NCBI RefSeq assembly: GCF_023734115.1
Contig: NZ_AP025737.1
Coordinates: 1,984,001 to 2,048,000 of the forward strand
Direction: 5' to 3'
From: Herbiconiux sp. L3-i23
GTDB taxonomy: Bacteria; Actinomycetota; Actinomycetes; Actinomycetales; Microbacteriaceae
Length of the DNA stretch: 64,000 nucleotides
Shown: one piece after another, positions 32,393 to 40,947 of the stretch
Layout of the letters: each line of letters opens with the position of its first letter
How positions within the stretch are numbered: the first letter of the stretch is position 1
Notes under the pieces: model-generated
Told to the model about the DNA's origin: nothing
Seen by the model: the letters and a program-made list of their open reading frames with translations, nothing else
Database searches by the model: none
Program-made: the position numbers and the translations under genes

Positions 32393-33337
32393 ATGCCGAT
32401 CGCCCCCGTCGCCCTCGCGCTGCTCGCGCTGGCGCTCGCGTGGCCAATCCCGCTGTGGCTGTCGGCCGCGCGCTGGCCGGCCCGTGCGCCGGCGCTCGCG
32501 CTGCTGCTCTGGCAGTCGATCGCCCTCGCCGGTGGACTGTCGATGATCGGCGCCCTGCTGACCTACGGGCTGCTCCCGTTCGGCACCGATCTGGTGCACG
32601 GCCTGCTCGAGTTCGCCGGGGCGGTGCAGGACGGCACGGCGGCGCAGCGCGGCGGCCTGCTGCACCTCGCCGCCCTGGTCGGAGCGGCTCTCCTCGGTGC
32701 GCACCTGGTGCTGAACCTCGCCCTCACGATCGGACGCACGGTGCGCGACCGTCGGCGCCACCGCCGACTGCTCGAGCTGCTCGGCACCCCCGACCCGGAG
32801 CTGCCCGCGACCCGGATCCTCGACTCCCCCCTGCCCGTCGCCTACTGCCTGCCCGGCGGGTCGGGCTCGGTCACGGTGTTCTCGGCGGGGCTCGTCGCAC
32901 TGCTGTCGCGCGACGAGCTGTTGGCCGTCACCGAGCACGAGCGGGCGCACCTCACCCAGCGACATGATCTGGTCCTGGTGGCGTTCCGCGCCTGGCACGC
33001 GTCGCTGCCCTGGTTCCCGGTCGCGTATCGCGCTCAGAGCGAGGTGGAGTTGCTCATCGAGATGCTCGCCGACGATCGGGCGCGCGCCCACGTCGAGGAC
33101 ACGTCGCTGGCCCGGGCGATCGCGTTGGTGGGTGACGCCGGCGGCCAGGGGCCCCTCGCGGCGGCCGACGACCCCGAACGACTGCGTCCGACGTCCGTCG
33201 CCCGGATCACCCGACTCGCCGCAGTGGGACCGCTTCCGGCGACCCTCCGAGCTCTCGTCGTCGCGACGGCCGTCGCCCTGCTCGTCGTGCCAACGGCCCT
33301 GCTCCTGCTGCCCGCCGCGGTGTCGCTCGTCGCCTAG
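32393..33337 (+). CDS. M56 family (BlaR1-type) membrane metallopeptidase
   Basis: A 314-residue membrane protein with hydrophobic segments near residues 5-30, 37-60 and 83-105, a cytoplasmic protease domain with the zinc motif HERAH at about 182-186, and a C-terminal membrane helix. This is the BlaR1/M56 layout without an extracellular penicillin sensor. Such proteases cleave BlaI-type repressors to relieve repression. The likely substrate is the BlaI encoded 1.3 kb upstream. Its stop shares CTAG (33334-33337) with the convergent GntR gene. Confidence 0.86.
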   Translation: MPIAPVALALLALALAWPIPLWLSAARWPARAPALALLLWQSIALAGGLSMIGALLTYGLLPFGTDLVHGLLEFAGAVQDGTAAQRGGLLHLAALVGAALLGAHLVLNLALTIGRTVRDRRRHRRLLELLGTPDPELPATRILDSPLPVAYCLPGGSGSVTVFSAGLVALLSRDELLAVTEHERAHLTQRHDLVLVAFRAWHASLPWFPVAYRAQSEVELLIEMLADDRARAHVEDTSLARAIALVGDAGGQGPLAAADDPERLRPTSVARITRLAAVGPLPATLRALVVATAVALLVVPTALLLLPAAVSLVA

Positions 33338-33987
33338 CCCTCGCGGCGTCCGACGAGCATCGCCGTCGATTCGGCGATGTGCTCCGCGATCGCCGCGTCA
33401 CCGCGCGCCTGCACCTCGTCGAGCAGCCGCCGATGCTCGTCGGCGAGCAGGCGACGCTCGTACTCCGGCCGGGTGTGCAGGAGCAGCAGCGCCACCTCGG
33501 CACCGAGCATCCGATACGCCTCGGTCAGCCGTGGGCTGCGCGCCGCCTCCACCAGCGCCAGATGCACCGCCGCGTGCGCGGACTCCACCGCCGACCAGTC
33601 GACCTCCGCCCCTCGCGCGACGCGGTCGAGTTCGTCGATGGCGGCCTCGATCGGGGCGACGTCGACATCCGGCCACCGGCCGCCTCCGTTCCGTGCGGCG
33701 ACGATGCGCACCGCCTCGCTCTCGAGCGCTCGTCGCAGATCGGCGAGCGCGGCGACCTGGTCGTCGTCGAAGCGGGTGACGCGCACACCCTTGAAGGGCT
33801 CCGACACTGCCAGGTGCTCTGACACGAGCTGCGCGAGCGCCGCCCGCACCGTGTGCCGCGAGAGCCCGAACCGGAGGGCGATCTGCTCCTCGCGCAGAGG
33901 CGCGCCGGCACCGAGCGCGCCGGACAGGATCTCGCCGCGGAGCGCAGCACTCAACGCCTCGACCGAGCGTGCCCGCTCACCGCCCAT
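33334..33987 (-). CDS. GntR family transcriptional regulator (FadR/FCD subfamily)
   Basis: A 217-residue regulator. The N-terminal winged helix has LREEQIALRFGLSRHTVRAAL (in parts, about 27-47) and ends in the wing FKGVRVTRF. The all-helical FCD effector domain follows from about residue 80 to the end. It normally senses small carboxylates. ATG 33987 overlaps the stop of the EamA gene by one base, so it is coupled to that transporter and may regulate it. Confidence 0.88.
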   Translation of the reverse strand: MGGERARSVEALSAALRGEILSGALGAGAPLREEQIALRFGLSRHTVRAALAQLVSEHLAVSEPFKGVRVTRFDDDQVAALADLRRALESEAVRIVAARNGGGRWPDVDVAPIEAAIDELDRVARGAEVDWSAVESAHAAVHLALVEAARSPRLTEAYRMLGAEVALLLLHTRPEYERRLLADEHRRLLDEVQARGDAAIAEHIAESTAMLVGRREG

Positions 33988-34895
33988 CAGGCCACCACCT
34001 CGCGAGCGGGCCGGGGTCTCACGACCAGGATGAGGATGCCGGCGATGATCGCAGCGATGCCGAGCCACGCGACCGGTGCGAGTCTCTCGCCGAGGACGAG
34101 GATGCCGAGCAGGCTCGCCGTCAGGGGCTCGGCCAACGTGAGGGTCGACACGGTCGGCGCGGGCAGCACCCGCAGGCCGGCACCGAAGAGCAGATAGGCC
34201 ACGGTCACCGTGCCGAGTCCCAACCAGGCCGCCATCGCCAGCCCGTCGGCGCTCGCCAACCACCGGGTGTCCGTCGTGAGGAGCACCGCGAGACCGAACA
34301 CGGCCGCGGTGCCGAACACGGCGCCCATCGCGCTCGGCGGCGTCCATCCGGCGTCGAGCAGCCGCTTCGAGGCGAGGGTGTAGACGGCGTACGAGAGACC
34401 CGCGCCGAGTGAGCCGGCCAAGCCCACCGGGTCGATCCCTCCGCCGTTCCCACCCGTCACACCGCCGAGCAGTGCCACCCCGGCGGCGGCGACGATCGTG
34501 GCCGCCGCCCATCTCGCACCCGGGAAACGACGGTCGAGCAGCCAGGTGAGTCCGCCGGTCAGCACGGGTGCCGAGCCGAGCGCGACGAGGGTGCCGGTGG
34601 CGACGCCGTTGGAGCTGGTTCCGAGGAAGAACGCGGGCTGGTAGGCGATGACGCCGAGACCACCGACGAGGATGGTGACGATGGTCCCCGCTCGGGTGAG
34701 CGGTGCGACCGCGACGACGAGGCCGCGTCCGGCACGGCGGGCGAGAGTCCACGCGACGACGGCGAGAGCGGCGCCGCCGATCAGGATGCGGGCGGCGCCG
34801 ATCGAGAAGACGCTCGCCTCCGGTCCGAAGGCCTGAGCAGTGCCGGTCGTTCCGAACAGCAGCGAGGCGAGGAGGACGAAGACGACGGCGCGCAC
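33987..34895 (-). CDS. EamA family (DMT superfamily) transporter
   Basis: A 302-residue membrane protein with ten hydrophobic segments in two EamA repeats; the first has AARILIGGAALAVVAW and the second AEPLTASLLGILVLGERLAP. It likely exports a metabolite. GTG 34895 is preferred over TTG 34913 because AACAAT, four of six matches to a -10, ends 6 nt before it. The promoter must lie within about 24 bp of the upstream EI24 stop. Confidence 0.88.
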   Translation of the reverse strand: MRAVVFVLLASLLFGTTGTAQAFGPEASVFSIGAARILIGGAALAVVAWTLARRAGRGLVVAVAPLTRAGTIVTILVGGLGVIAYQPAFFLGTSSNGVATGTLVALGSAPVLTGGLTWLLDRRFPGARWAAATIVAAAGVALLGGVTGGNGGGIDPVGLAGSLGAGLSYAVYTLASKRLLDAGWTPPSAMGAVFGTAAVFGLAVLLTTDTRWLASADGLAMAAWLGLGTVTVAYLLFGAGLRVLPAPTVSTLTLAEPLTASLLGILVLGERLAPVAWLGIAAIIAGILILVVRPRPAREVVA

Positions 34896-34901
34896 GACCA
34901 G

Positions 34902-34907
34902 ATTGTT
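34902..34907 (-). promoter_or_regulatory. possible -10 element for EamA gene (leaderless)
   Basis: AACAAT on the minus strand, then 6 nt, then GTG 34895. Confidence 0.4.
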
Positions 34908-34918
34908 ACACAATCCGG

Positions 34919-35692
34919 TCAGGCGTCGCGCGCCGCCTCACCGTCGAGGCCACGCTGTTCGACGAGTTCTCGAGCGAGCACCGCGGACCCCGCGACGGCG
35001 GCGGGCATCGCGAACACGGCACCGAGCGGCAGCAGGAACAGCAGGTACGCGCTGGTTCCGAAGCCTCCCACCCGGGCTCCGGCCGCACGGCGCAGCGCCT
35101 TCTGCGCGCGACCGTCCAGCCCTCGTCCGTCGAGGGGACGCGCGAGCAGTTCGACCGCGAGCAGGCGGCCGCCGATGAGGGCGCCGAGCACGAGCGCAAC
35201 CACTCCCCCGACGACCGGGATGAAACCGATCGCGAAGAGCGCGAGGCCGAGCGCCACCGACGGCACCAGCAATCGCAGTCCTGCGACGGTGCCCCGGCGC
35301 AGCGACGCCCAGAAGCCCAGGTCGTCGACCGCCTGGAAGCCGCCGAGCCGCGCTTCCACCGCCAACCAGATCCGCTCGTAGAAGGGATCGCCGATGGCGA
35401 GCGTCAGCGCGGTGAACGTCGACACCGCGAGCAGCACGAGCACGAGGAACAGCGCGATCCCGGCCGCGAGCCGCGTGAGCGCACGCCACGGCTCGTCCCA
35501 TTCCGCCGCGAACGGGGTGACCCACAGTGCGAGGGCGTCGAGGTTCGCCGTGATCACCACGAAGACCGTCAGCACCAGGATGCCGACGATGAACGCCGGG
35601 ACGGCGCCGAGCAGCATCAGCTTCGGCGAAGTCGCCCACATCCGGAAGCCGCGGAGGAAGAGGGCGACGCCGTGACCGAACTCCCGGATCAC
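34919..35692 (-). CDS. EI24/CysZ-like membrane protein
   Basis: A 257-residue protein with four main hydrophobic regions (about 25-50, 75-98, 135-185 and 210-235). It contains AIGDPFYERIW, typical of EI24-domain proteins related to the sulfate permease CysZ. Sulfate uptake is possible but not shown, and many actinobacterial EI24 proteins are uncharacterised. It starts 2 bp after the glutathione peroxidase stop, so the two are cotranscribed. Confidence 0.82.
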   Translation of the reverse strand: MIREFGHGVALFLRGFRMWATSPKLMLLGAVPAFIVGILVLTVFVVITANLDALALWVTPFAAEWDEPWRALTRLAAGIALFLVLVLLAVSTFTALTLAIGDPFYERIWLAVEARLGGFQAVDDLGFWASLRRGTVAGLRLLVPSVALGLALFAIGFIPVVGGVVALVLGALIGGRLLAVELLARPLDGRGLDGRAQKALRRAAGARVGGFGTSAYLLFLLPLGAVFAMPAAVAGSAVLARELVEQRGLDGEAARDA

Positions 35693-35694
35693 GG

Positions 35695-36174
35695 CTAACG
35701 CGCCAGCGACGCCTCGATCAGCCCGACGATCTCAGGGGCGTCGGGCTCGACGGTCGGACGGAAGCGGTGGATCTCGCCGTCGGCGGTGATGAGGAACTTC
35801 TCGAAGTTCCACTTCACCTTCCCCGCCTTGCCCGCGCCGTCCTCGACCTTGACCAGCTCGGTGTAGAGCGGATGCTGCGAACGCCCGTTCACCCGGACCT
35901 TCTCGAACATCGGGAAGGTCACACCCCACGTCGTCGAGCAGTACTCCTGGATGGCCTCTTCGCTGCCGAGCTCCTGCAGGAACTGGTTGCTCGGGAAGCC
36001 GAGCACGGTGAAGCCGCGCTCGCCGTACGTCTTCTGCAGCTCCTCGAGCTTCTCGTATTGCGGAGCGAGACCACAGCGCGATGCCACGTTCACGATGAGC
36101 TTCACCCCGCCGTACGCGCCGAGGTTCGTCTGCTTGCCGTCGATCGTCGTGAGGGGGATCTCGTCGATGTTCAC
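35695..36174 (-). CDS. glutathione peroxidase family thiol peroxidase
   Basis: A 159-residue enzyme. The peroxidatic cysteine is in NVASRCGLAPQY (about residue 36). The Gln motif is present as FPSNQF, where the usual second cysteine (FPCNQF) is serine, and the Trp/Asn motif is KWNFEKFL. It reduces peroxides using thioredoxin or a low-molecular-weight thiol; the missing second cysteine affects how the enzyme is recycled. GTG 36174 follows TATTCT by 7 nt. It heads a gpx-EI24 transcript. Confidence 0.9.
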   Translation of the reverse strand: MNIDEIPLTTIDGKQTNLGAYGGVKLIVNVASRCGLAPQYEKLEELQKTYGERGFTVLGFPSNQFLQELGSEEAIQEYCSTTWGVTFPMFEKVRVNGRSQHPLYTELVKVEDGAGKAGKVKWNFEKFLITADGEIHRFRPTVEPDAPEIVGLIEASLAR

Positions 36175-36181
36175 GAGCCAG

Positions 36182-36187
36182 AGAATA
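36182..36187 (-). promoter_or_regulatory. -10 element for glutathione peroxidase gene (leaderless)
   Basis: TATTCT on the minus strand, then 7 nt, then GTG 36174. Confidence 0.55.
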
Positions 36188-36226
36188 CGACCCGTTGCCG
36201 ACCTTCCGCCGCTCCCACCGCTTGTG

Positions 36227-36232
36227 TACCCT
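36227..36232 (+). promoter_or_regulatory. -10 element for the FAD-linked oxidase gene (leaderless)
   Basis: TACCCT, then 6 nt, then ATG 36239. Confidence 0.55.
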
Positions 36233-36238
36233 GTCCAC

Positions 36239-37573
36239 ATGCCGAGCCTCGCAGAGTTGCGAACTCTTCTCCCCGACAGCGTCCGCATCGCGGGCGACCC
36301 CGATTTCGAGAGCATCAGGGCCGATTTCGCCTACAGCGGTGAGCCGAGCGTGATGGTGTGCCCCGCGTCCGCCGAGGAGGTGTCGGTCGCCGTCCGATAC
36401 GCCGCATCGGAGGGACTCGGTGTCACGATCCGCAGCGGCGGCCACGGAGGCAAGGGCTTCCGCAATCCAGACGGCATGGTCATCGACCTGCGCCGCCTCG
36501 CCTCGATCACCGTGTACGACGACGACGTGGTGCGGATCGGCGGCGGCGCGACCTGGGGCGACGTCGCGACGGCGCTCGGAGCGCGAGACCTCGCGCTCAG
36601 CTCCGGCGACACCGCGAGCGTGGGAGTCGGCGGGCTCACTCTCGGCGGTGGCGTCGGCTGGCTCGTCCGCCAGTACGGCCTCGCCCTCGACAGCCTCATC
36701 GGGGCTGAGGTGGTACTCGCGAACGGCGAGGTGGTCACGGCGAGCGAGACCGAGAATCCGGTCCTCTTCTGGGCGCTGCGCGGTGGCGGGGGCAACTTCG
36801 GTGTCGTGACCTCGTTCGTGTTCCAGGCCCACCCGCTCTCCGGGGTCGTGTTCGGCGCGCTCACGTTCCGTCGCGATGATCTCGGGCCGCTGCTGCGGGG
36901 CTGGCGCGACGTCCTGCGGGAGGCGCCGGTGCAGTTCAACTCCACGGTCATGGCTCTGCCACCGTTCGACGGCGGCGACCCGACGGTCGCGATCCATGTC
37001 TGTCATGCCGGCGACGCTGCGGCCGCCGACCCGTGGATCGGCCGACTGCGGCGCCTGCCCGGCCTGCTCTCCGAGGAGATCGTGTCGACCCGTTACGAGT
37101 CCATCCTCGAAGAAGAGCCTCCGCCGATGGGCCCGATCACGATCGTCGGCGACAACGCGTTCGCCGACGACTTCGACGATGCGACGGTCGACGCCCTCCT
37201 GGCGGCGATCGACGGTCTGGGCGCCTCCGTTCTGATGATCCGCTTCCTGCGAGGCGCGTTCAACGAGGTAGGGCCGGATGACACCGCGTTCGCGTATCGC
37301 GGCGCCGAGGTGCTGCTCATCTCCGCCGCTTTTCTGCCACTGGACGCCCCCGCCGACGCGGCGCGCGAGGTCCACACCCGTTGGGGCCGACTCGCACCGC
37401 ACACGAACGGGACCTACGGGAACTTCTCGATGGAGCCGGGCGACGGGGTCACGACCCTCATGTATCCGCCGAAGACGCTCGCGCGGCTGCGCCGGGCGAA
37501 GCGGCGCTACGACCCCGACAACCTCTTCAGCCGCAACCACAACGTGCGGGTCGAAGAGAACGTCGCTCTCTAG
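36239..37573 (+). CDS. FAD-binding oxidoreductase (berberine-bridge-enzyme-like)
   Basis: A 444-residue VAO-fold enzyme. RSGGHGGKG (about 63-71) carries the histidine for 8-alpha FAD attachment, SVGVGGLTLGGGVGWLVRQYG lies near 125-145 in segments, and the C-terminal BBE element ends RYDPDNLFSRNHNV. The second covalent cysteine of bicovalent members is replaced (GGLTLGGG), so a single linkage is expected. Substrate unknown. It is related to the second half of the fusion protein at 41372-43645. Confidence 0.88.
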   Translation: MPSLAELRTLLPDSVRIAGDPDFESIRADFAYSGEPSVMVCPASAEEVSVAVRYAASEGLGVTIRSGGHGGKGFRNPDGMVIDLRRLASITVYDDDVVRIGGGATWGDVATALGARDLALSSGDTASVGVGGLTLGGGVGWLVRQYGLALDSLIGAEVVLANGEVVTASETENPVLFWALRGGGGNFGVVTSFVFQAHPLSGVVFGALTFRRDDLGPLLRGWRDVLREAPVQFNSTVMALPPFDGGDPTVAIHVCHAGDAAAADPWIGRLRRLPGLLSEEIVSTRYESILEEEPPPMGPITIVGDNAFADDFDDATVDALLAAIDGLGASVLMIRFLRGAFNEVGPDDTAFAYRGAEVLLISAAFLPLDAPADAAREVHTRWGRLAPHTNGTYGNFSMEPGDGVTTLMYPPKTLARLRRAKRRYDPDNLFSRNHNVRVEENVAL

Positions 37574-37704
37574 GGACAGCGCTCTTTAGGAACAGCGCGC
37601 TCCAGGAACGTCGCCGTGTGAAAAACATCGCACCATCAGAGGGCCCGCCGCTACGCTCGGCAGTGACGTCGGTCCTTTCCGCTAACGGCCGGAATGAGGT
37701 GCGC

Positions 37705-38805
37705 GTGCGCGTCGTGATCGCTCCCGACTCGTTCAAGGGCTCCGCGAGCGCCACGCAGGTGGCTTCGGCGCTCGCAGACGGCTGGCGGGACGAGTATCCG
37801 GACGACACCCTCGTGCCCCTGCCGATGGCGGACGGCGGCGAGGGCACCCTCGACGCGTTCGTCGCCGCGGTGCCCGATGCCCTGCGGATGCCCGTCACCG
37901 TCGACGGGCCGGACGGCCGGGAGCACGACACGTTCTGGGTACGCCTGCCCGACGGCACCGGGGTCGTCGAGCTCGCCGCGACCTCCGGACTCCCCCTCAT
38001 GCTCGAGCTCGATCCGATGGGTGCCGACAGCCGCGGTTTCGGTCAGGCGATCGCGGCGGCGCTCGACGACGGCGTCGAGGCCCTGCTGCTGGCGATCGGC
38101 GGCAGCGCGTCGACCGACGGCGGAGCGGGCGTGCTCGGCGCGCTCGGCGCCCGTCTCACCGACCGGCACGGCGACCCGATCGCCGGCGGGAACACCGGAT
38201 TGCACGCTCTCACCGGAGTCGACCTCGACCGTCTGCGCCCGCTGCCGTCGGGCGGCGCCATCGTGCTCACCGATGTCCGCTCACCACTGCTCGGGTCAAG
38301 CGGAAGCGCCGCGGTCTTCGGACCGCAGAAGGGCGCGGACGCCGACCAGGTGACGCAGCTCGAGGAGGGGCTTCGGCGATTCGCCGCGCGTGTGCCCGGC
38401 GACACTGACGCTCCGGGTGCCGGTGCGGCCGGCGGAGTCGGCTTCGGCCTGCAGGTCTGGGGCGCACGCATGCGCTCCGGCGCCGAGGCGGTCGCCCGGC
38501 TGATCGGTCTCGACGAGGCGGTCGCCGACGCCGATCTGGTCATCACCGGAGAGGGACGCTTCGACACCCAGTCGGCCGAGGGCAAGACCGTGTCGACGGT
38601 GCTGCGCATCGCGGCGGACACCGACACCGCGGCCGGCCTCGTCGCCGGAAGCATCGTCGCCGACACCTCCGCCTTCCGCGCCGCGGTCGACCTCAGCCGG
38701 CTGGCCGGCGACGGGGCGCTCGCCTACGCCGATCCCCTGCCCTGGTTGCGTGAGGCGGGCGCGGGTCTCGCCCGTGCTGTCGCGGGTGCGTCCGCCGGAC
38801 GTTGA
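37705..38805 (+). CDS. glycerate kinase
   Basis: A 366-residue GlxK/GarK-type kinase. It opens RVVIAPDSFKGSASATQVA, has PMADGGEGTLDA (about 37-48), GGSASTDGGAGVLGALG (about 132-148) and VITGEGRFDTQSAEGK (about 275-290), all family hallmarks. It phosphorylates D-glycerate to 2-phosphoglycerate (GarK type). GTG 37705 gives the standard N-terminus; GTG 37699 and 37660, the latter 5 nt after a TACGCT, are alternatives. Confidence 0.9.
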   Translation: MRVVIAPDSFKGSASATQVASALADGWRDEYPDDTLVPLPMADGGEGTLDAFVAAVPDALRMPVTVDGPDGREHDTFWVRLPDGTGVVELAATSGLPLMLELDPMGADSRGFGQAIAAALDDGVEALLLAIGGSASTDGGAGVLGALGARLTDRHGDPIAGGNTGLHALTGVDLDRLRPLPSGGAIVLTDVRSPLLGSSGSAAVFGPQKGADADQVTQLEEGLRRFAARVPGDTDAPGAGAAGGVGFGLQVWGARMRSGAEAVARLIGLDEAVADADLVITGEGRFDTQSAEGKTVSTVLRIAADTDTAAGLVAGSIVADTSAFRAAVDLSRLAGDGALAYADPLPWLREAGAGLARAVAGASAGR

Positions 38806-38849
38806 TGACGCCGCGCGTCACGTGAGCCGAACGCGGCCGCAGACCGGCC

Positions 38850-38855
38850 TACGAT
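38850..38855 (+). promoter_or_regulatory. -10 element for the ATP-grasp/LLM pair (leaderless)
   Basis: TACGAT, then 7 nt, then ATG 38863. Confidence 0.5.
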
Positions 38856-38862
38856 CGATTCC

Positions 38863-39882
38863 ATGTCTTCGATCGACGACGTGGCTCCGCGCGTCTACAT
38901 CCTGCACGAGAACCCCGACTGGATCCCGCCCCTCGCGGCCGCCCTCGAGGCCGAGGGGGTCGCGTTCAGCGAGCTCCATCTCACGGGCGGATCGATCGAC
39001 CTGACCGCCGCGCCCGCCGACGGCGTCTACTGGTCGCGGTTCAGCGCTTCGTCGCACACCCGCGGACACGCCGGAGCGAAGGACTTCGCCCGTTCCACGC
39101 TGCGATGGCTCGAGGCGCACGGCCGCCGGGTCGTGAACGGCAGCCGCGTCGTCGATCTCGAGGTGAGCAAGGTCTCGCAGTACCTCGCGCTCGCCGCCGC
39201 CGGGTTCGACGTGCCCCGCACCATCGCCGTCTTCGGCCGCGACGACCTGTCGCGTCGTGCGCGCGAGCTGCCCACCCCGTTCATCACGAAGCACAATCAG
39301 GGCGGCAAGGGTCTCGGCGTCCGCCGCTTCGACAGCTACGACGAGTTCGACGCGTACGTCTCGGGCCCGGATTTCGAGGAGCCGATCGACGGCATCACCC
39401 TCCTGCAGGAGTACCTGCTGGCGCGGGAGCCCTTCATCACCCGTGCCGAGTTCGTCGGCGGTCGCTTCGTGTACGCGGTGCGGGTCGACACCTCGGCGGG
39501 CAGCTTCGAACTGTGCCCGGCCGAAGCCTGCGCCGTGCCGGAGCAGGGGTTCGCGCCCGCCGTCTGCGAGGTGCCCGGAGCGGTCGACGCAGGCCTCGTC
39601 ATCGATCCGCCGACTCCGGCGCCGCTGTTCACCCGCCGGGAGGACATCACGGCGGAGACGCCGCTGATCGCCCGATTGGAGGCGTTCCTCCGCGACAACG
39701 GCATCGAGGTCGCCGGGATCGAGTTCATCGAGACCGCCGACGGACGAGTGGTGCCCTACGACGTCAACACCAACACCAACTACAACCCCGACGTCGAGCA
39801 CGACGGCGGCCCTTCGGGAGCCGCCGCCGTCGCCCGATTCCTCGCCGACGAGCTCAGCCGCACCGCGGCCGTCCGCGCCTAG
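38863..39882 (+). CDS. ATP-grasp family protein (RimK/alpha-L-glutamate ligase-like)
   Basis: A 339-residue ATP-grasp enzyme. It has a Rossmann-like N-domain, then FITKHNQGGKGLGVRRF (about 142-158), the nucleotide-binding lysine-glycine loop of the fold. The metal-binding end reads VVPYDVNTNTNYNP (about 297-310). Such enzymes form a carboxylate-amine bond using ATP; neither substrate can be inferred. The LLM monooxygenase gene starts 24 bp downstream on the same transcript, so the ligase and the flavoenzyme probably share a pathway. Confidence 0.8.
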   Translation: MSSIDDVAPRVYILHENPDWIPPLAAALEAEGVAFSELHLTGGSIDLTAAPADGVYWSRFSASSHTRGHAGAKDFARSTLRWLEAHGRRVVNGSRVVDLEVSKVSQYLALAAAGFDVPRTIAVFGRDDLSRRARELPTPFITKHNQGGKGLGVRRFDSYDEFDAYVSGPDFEEPIDGITLLQEYLLAREPFITRAEFVGGRFVYAVRVDTSAGSFELCPAEACAVPEQGFAPAVCEVPGAVDAGLVIDPPTPAPLFTRREDITAETPLIARLEAFLRDNGIEVAGIEFIETADGRVVPYDVNTNTNYNPDVEHDGGPSGAAAVARFLADELSRTAAVRA

Positions 39883-39906
39883 ACACGAAAGAACATCGCA
39901 CCGCAC

Positions 39907-40935
39907 ATGAGATTCGGATACTGGACCCCCATCTTCGGCGGATGGCTCCGCAACGTCGAGGACGAGAACACTCCGGCGACCTTCGCCCACATCGCCGAGG
40001 TGGCGGCCGCCGCCGAACGCGGCGGGTTCGACCTCACCCTCATCCCCGAGCTCAACCTCAACGACATCAAGGGCGCCGACGGGCCCGCGCTCGACGCGTG
40101 GACCCTCGCCGCCGCGACCGCCGCGATCACCTCGACGCTCGAGATCATGGCGGCCGTGCGCCCGAGTTTCCACCCGCCGGCCATCGCGGCGAAGCAGGCG
40201 AGCACCATCCAGGAGATCTCAGGCGGCCGCTTCACGCTCAACGTCGTCTCCGCCTGGTGGGAGGAGGAGGCACGGCAGTACGGCGTGCCCTTCGCGCATC
40301 ACGACGGGCGATACGCGCTGACTCGCGAGTACGTGGCCGCACTGCGCGGCCTGTGGACGAAGACCCCGTTCTCGTACTCGGGTGACCACATCACCCTCGA
40401 GGGCACCTACTCCGAACCGAAGCCGGCCGTGCAGCCCCTCATCTACGCCGGCGGCGAGAGCGAGGCGGGCCGCGCGGCCATCAGCGACTTCGCCGACGCC
40501 TACCTGACCCACGGAGGCACGGTCGAGGAGCTGGCGACGAAGATCGCGGACATGCGTCGGCGCCGCGAGGAGGCGGGCAAGGCTCCGTTCAGCCGTTTCG
40601 GCATGGCGGCGTTCGCGATCGTCCGCGACACCGAGGAGGAGGCGCAGGCCGAGCTCGAGCGCATCACCGATGTCCGCAGCGGCGCCGCGTACGACTCGTA
40701 CCAGCAGTTCGTGACGAAGTCGCAGCTCGACACCGAGGTCAGTCTGCGCGACTACTCGGTCTCGAATCGCGGGCTGCGACCGAACCTCGTCGGAACCCCC
40801 GAACAGGTCGCCGAGCGCATCCGCGAATTCGAAGCCGTCGGCGTCGACGTGCTGCTGCTGCAGTTCTCGCCGATGCTCCAGGAGCTCGAGCGCTTCGCGG
40901 AGCAGGTCATCCCGCTGGTGAACACGCCGCGCTGA
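39907..40935 (+). CDS. LLM class flavin-dependent oxidoreductase
   Basis: A 342-residue luciferase-like TIM-barrel enzyme. MRFGYWTPIFGGWLRN at the start, HPPAIAAKQASTIQEISGGRFTLNVVSAWW (parts, about 80-115) and GRYALTREYVAAL resemble SsuD/SfnG-type two-component FMNH2 monooxygenases of organosulfur metabolism. It needs a reductase to supply reduced flavin, and none is adjacent. It is cotranscribed with the ATP-grasp gene. Confidence 0.87.
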   Translation: MRFGYWTPIFGGWLRNVEDENTPATFAHIAEVAAAAERGGFDLTLIPELNLNDIKGADGPALDAWTLAAATAAITSTLEIMAAVRPSFHPPAIAAKQASTIQEISGGRFTLNVVSAWWEEEARQYGVPFAHHDGRYALTREYVAALRGLWTKTPFSYSGDHITLEGTYSEPKPAVQPLIYAGGESEAGRAAISDFADAYLTHGGTVEELATKIADMRRRREEAGKAPFSRFGMAAFAIVRDTEEEAQAELERITDVRSGAAYDSYQQFVTKSQLDTEVSLRDYSVSNRGLRPNLVGTPEQVAERIREFEAVGVDVLLLQFSPMLQELERFAEQVIPLVNTPR

Positions 40936-40947
40936 CGCGCAGCACGA

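Noticed and set aside
35951-36238. N-terminal extension of the FAD-linked oxidase to 35951
   Set aside because: It would overlap the glutathione peroxidase gene. The TACCCT hexamer 6 nt before ATG 36239 fixes the start.
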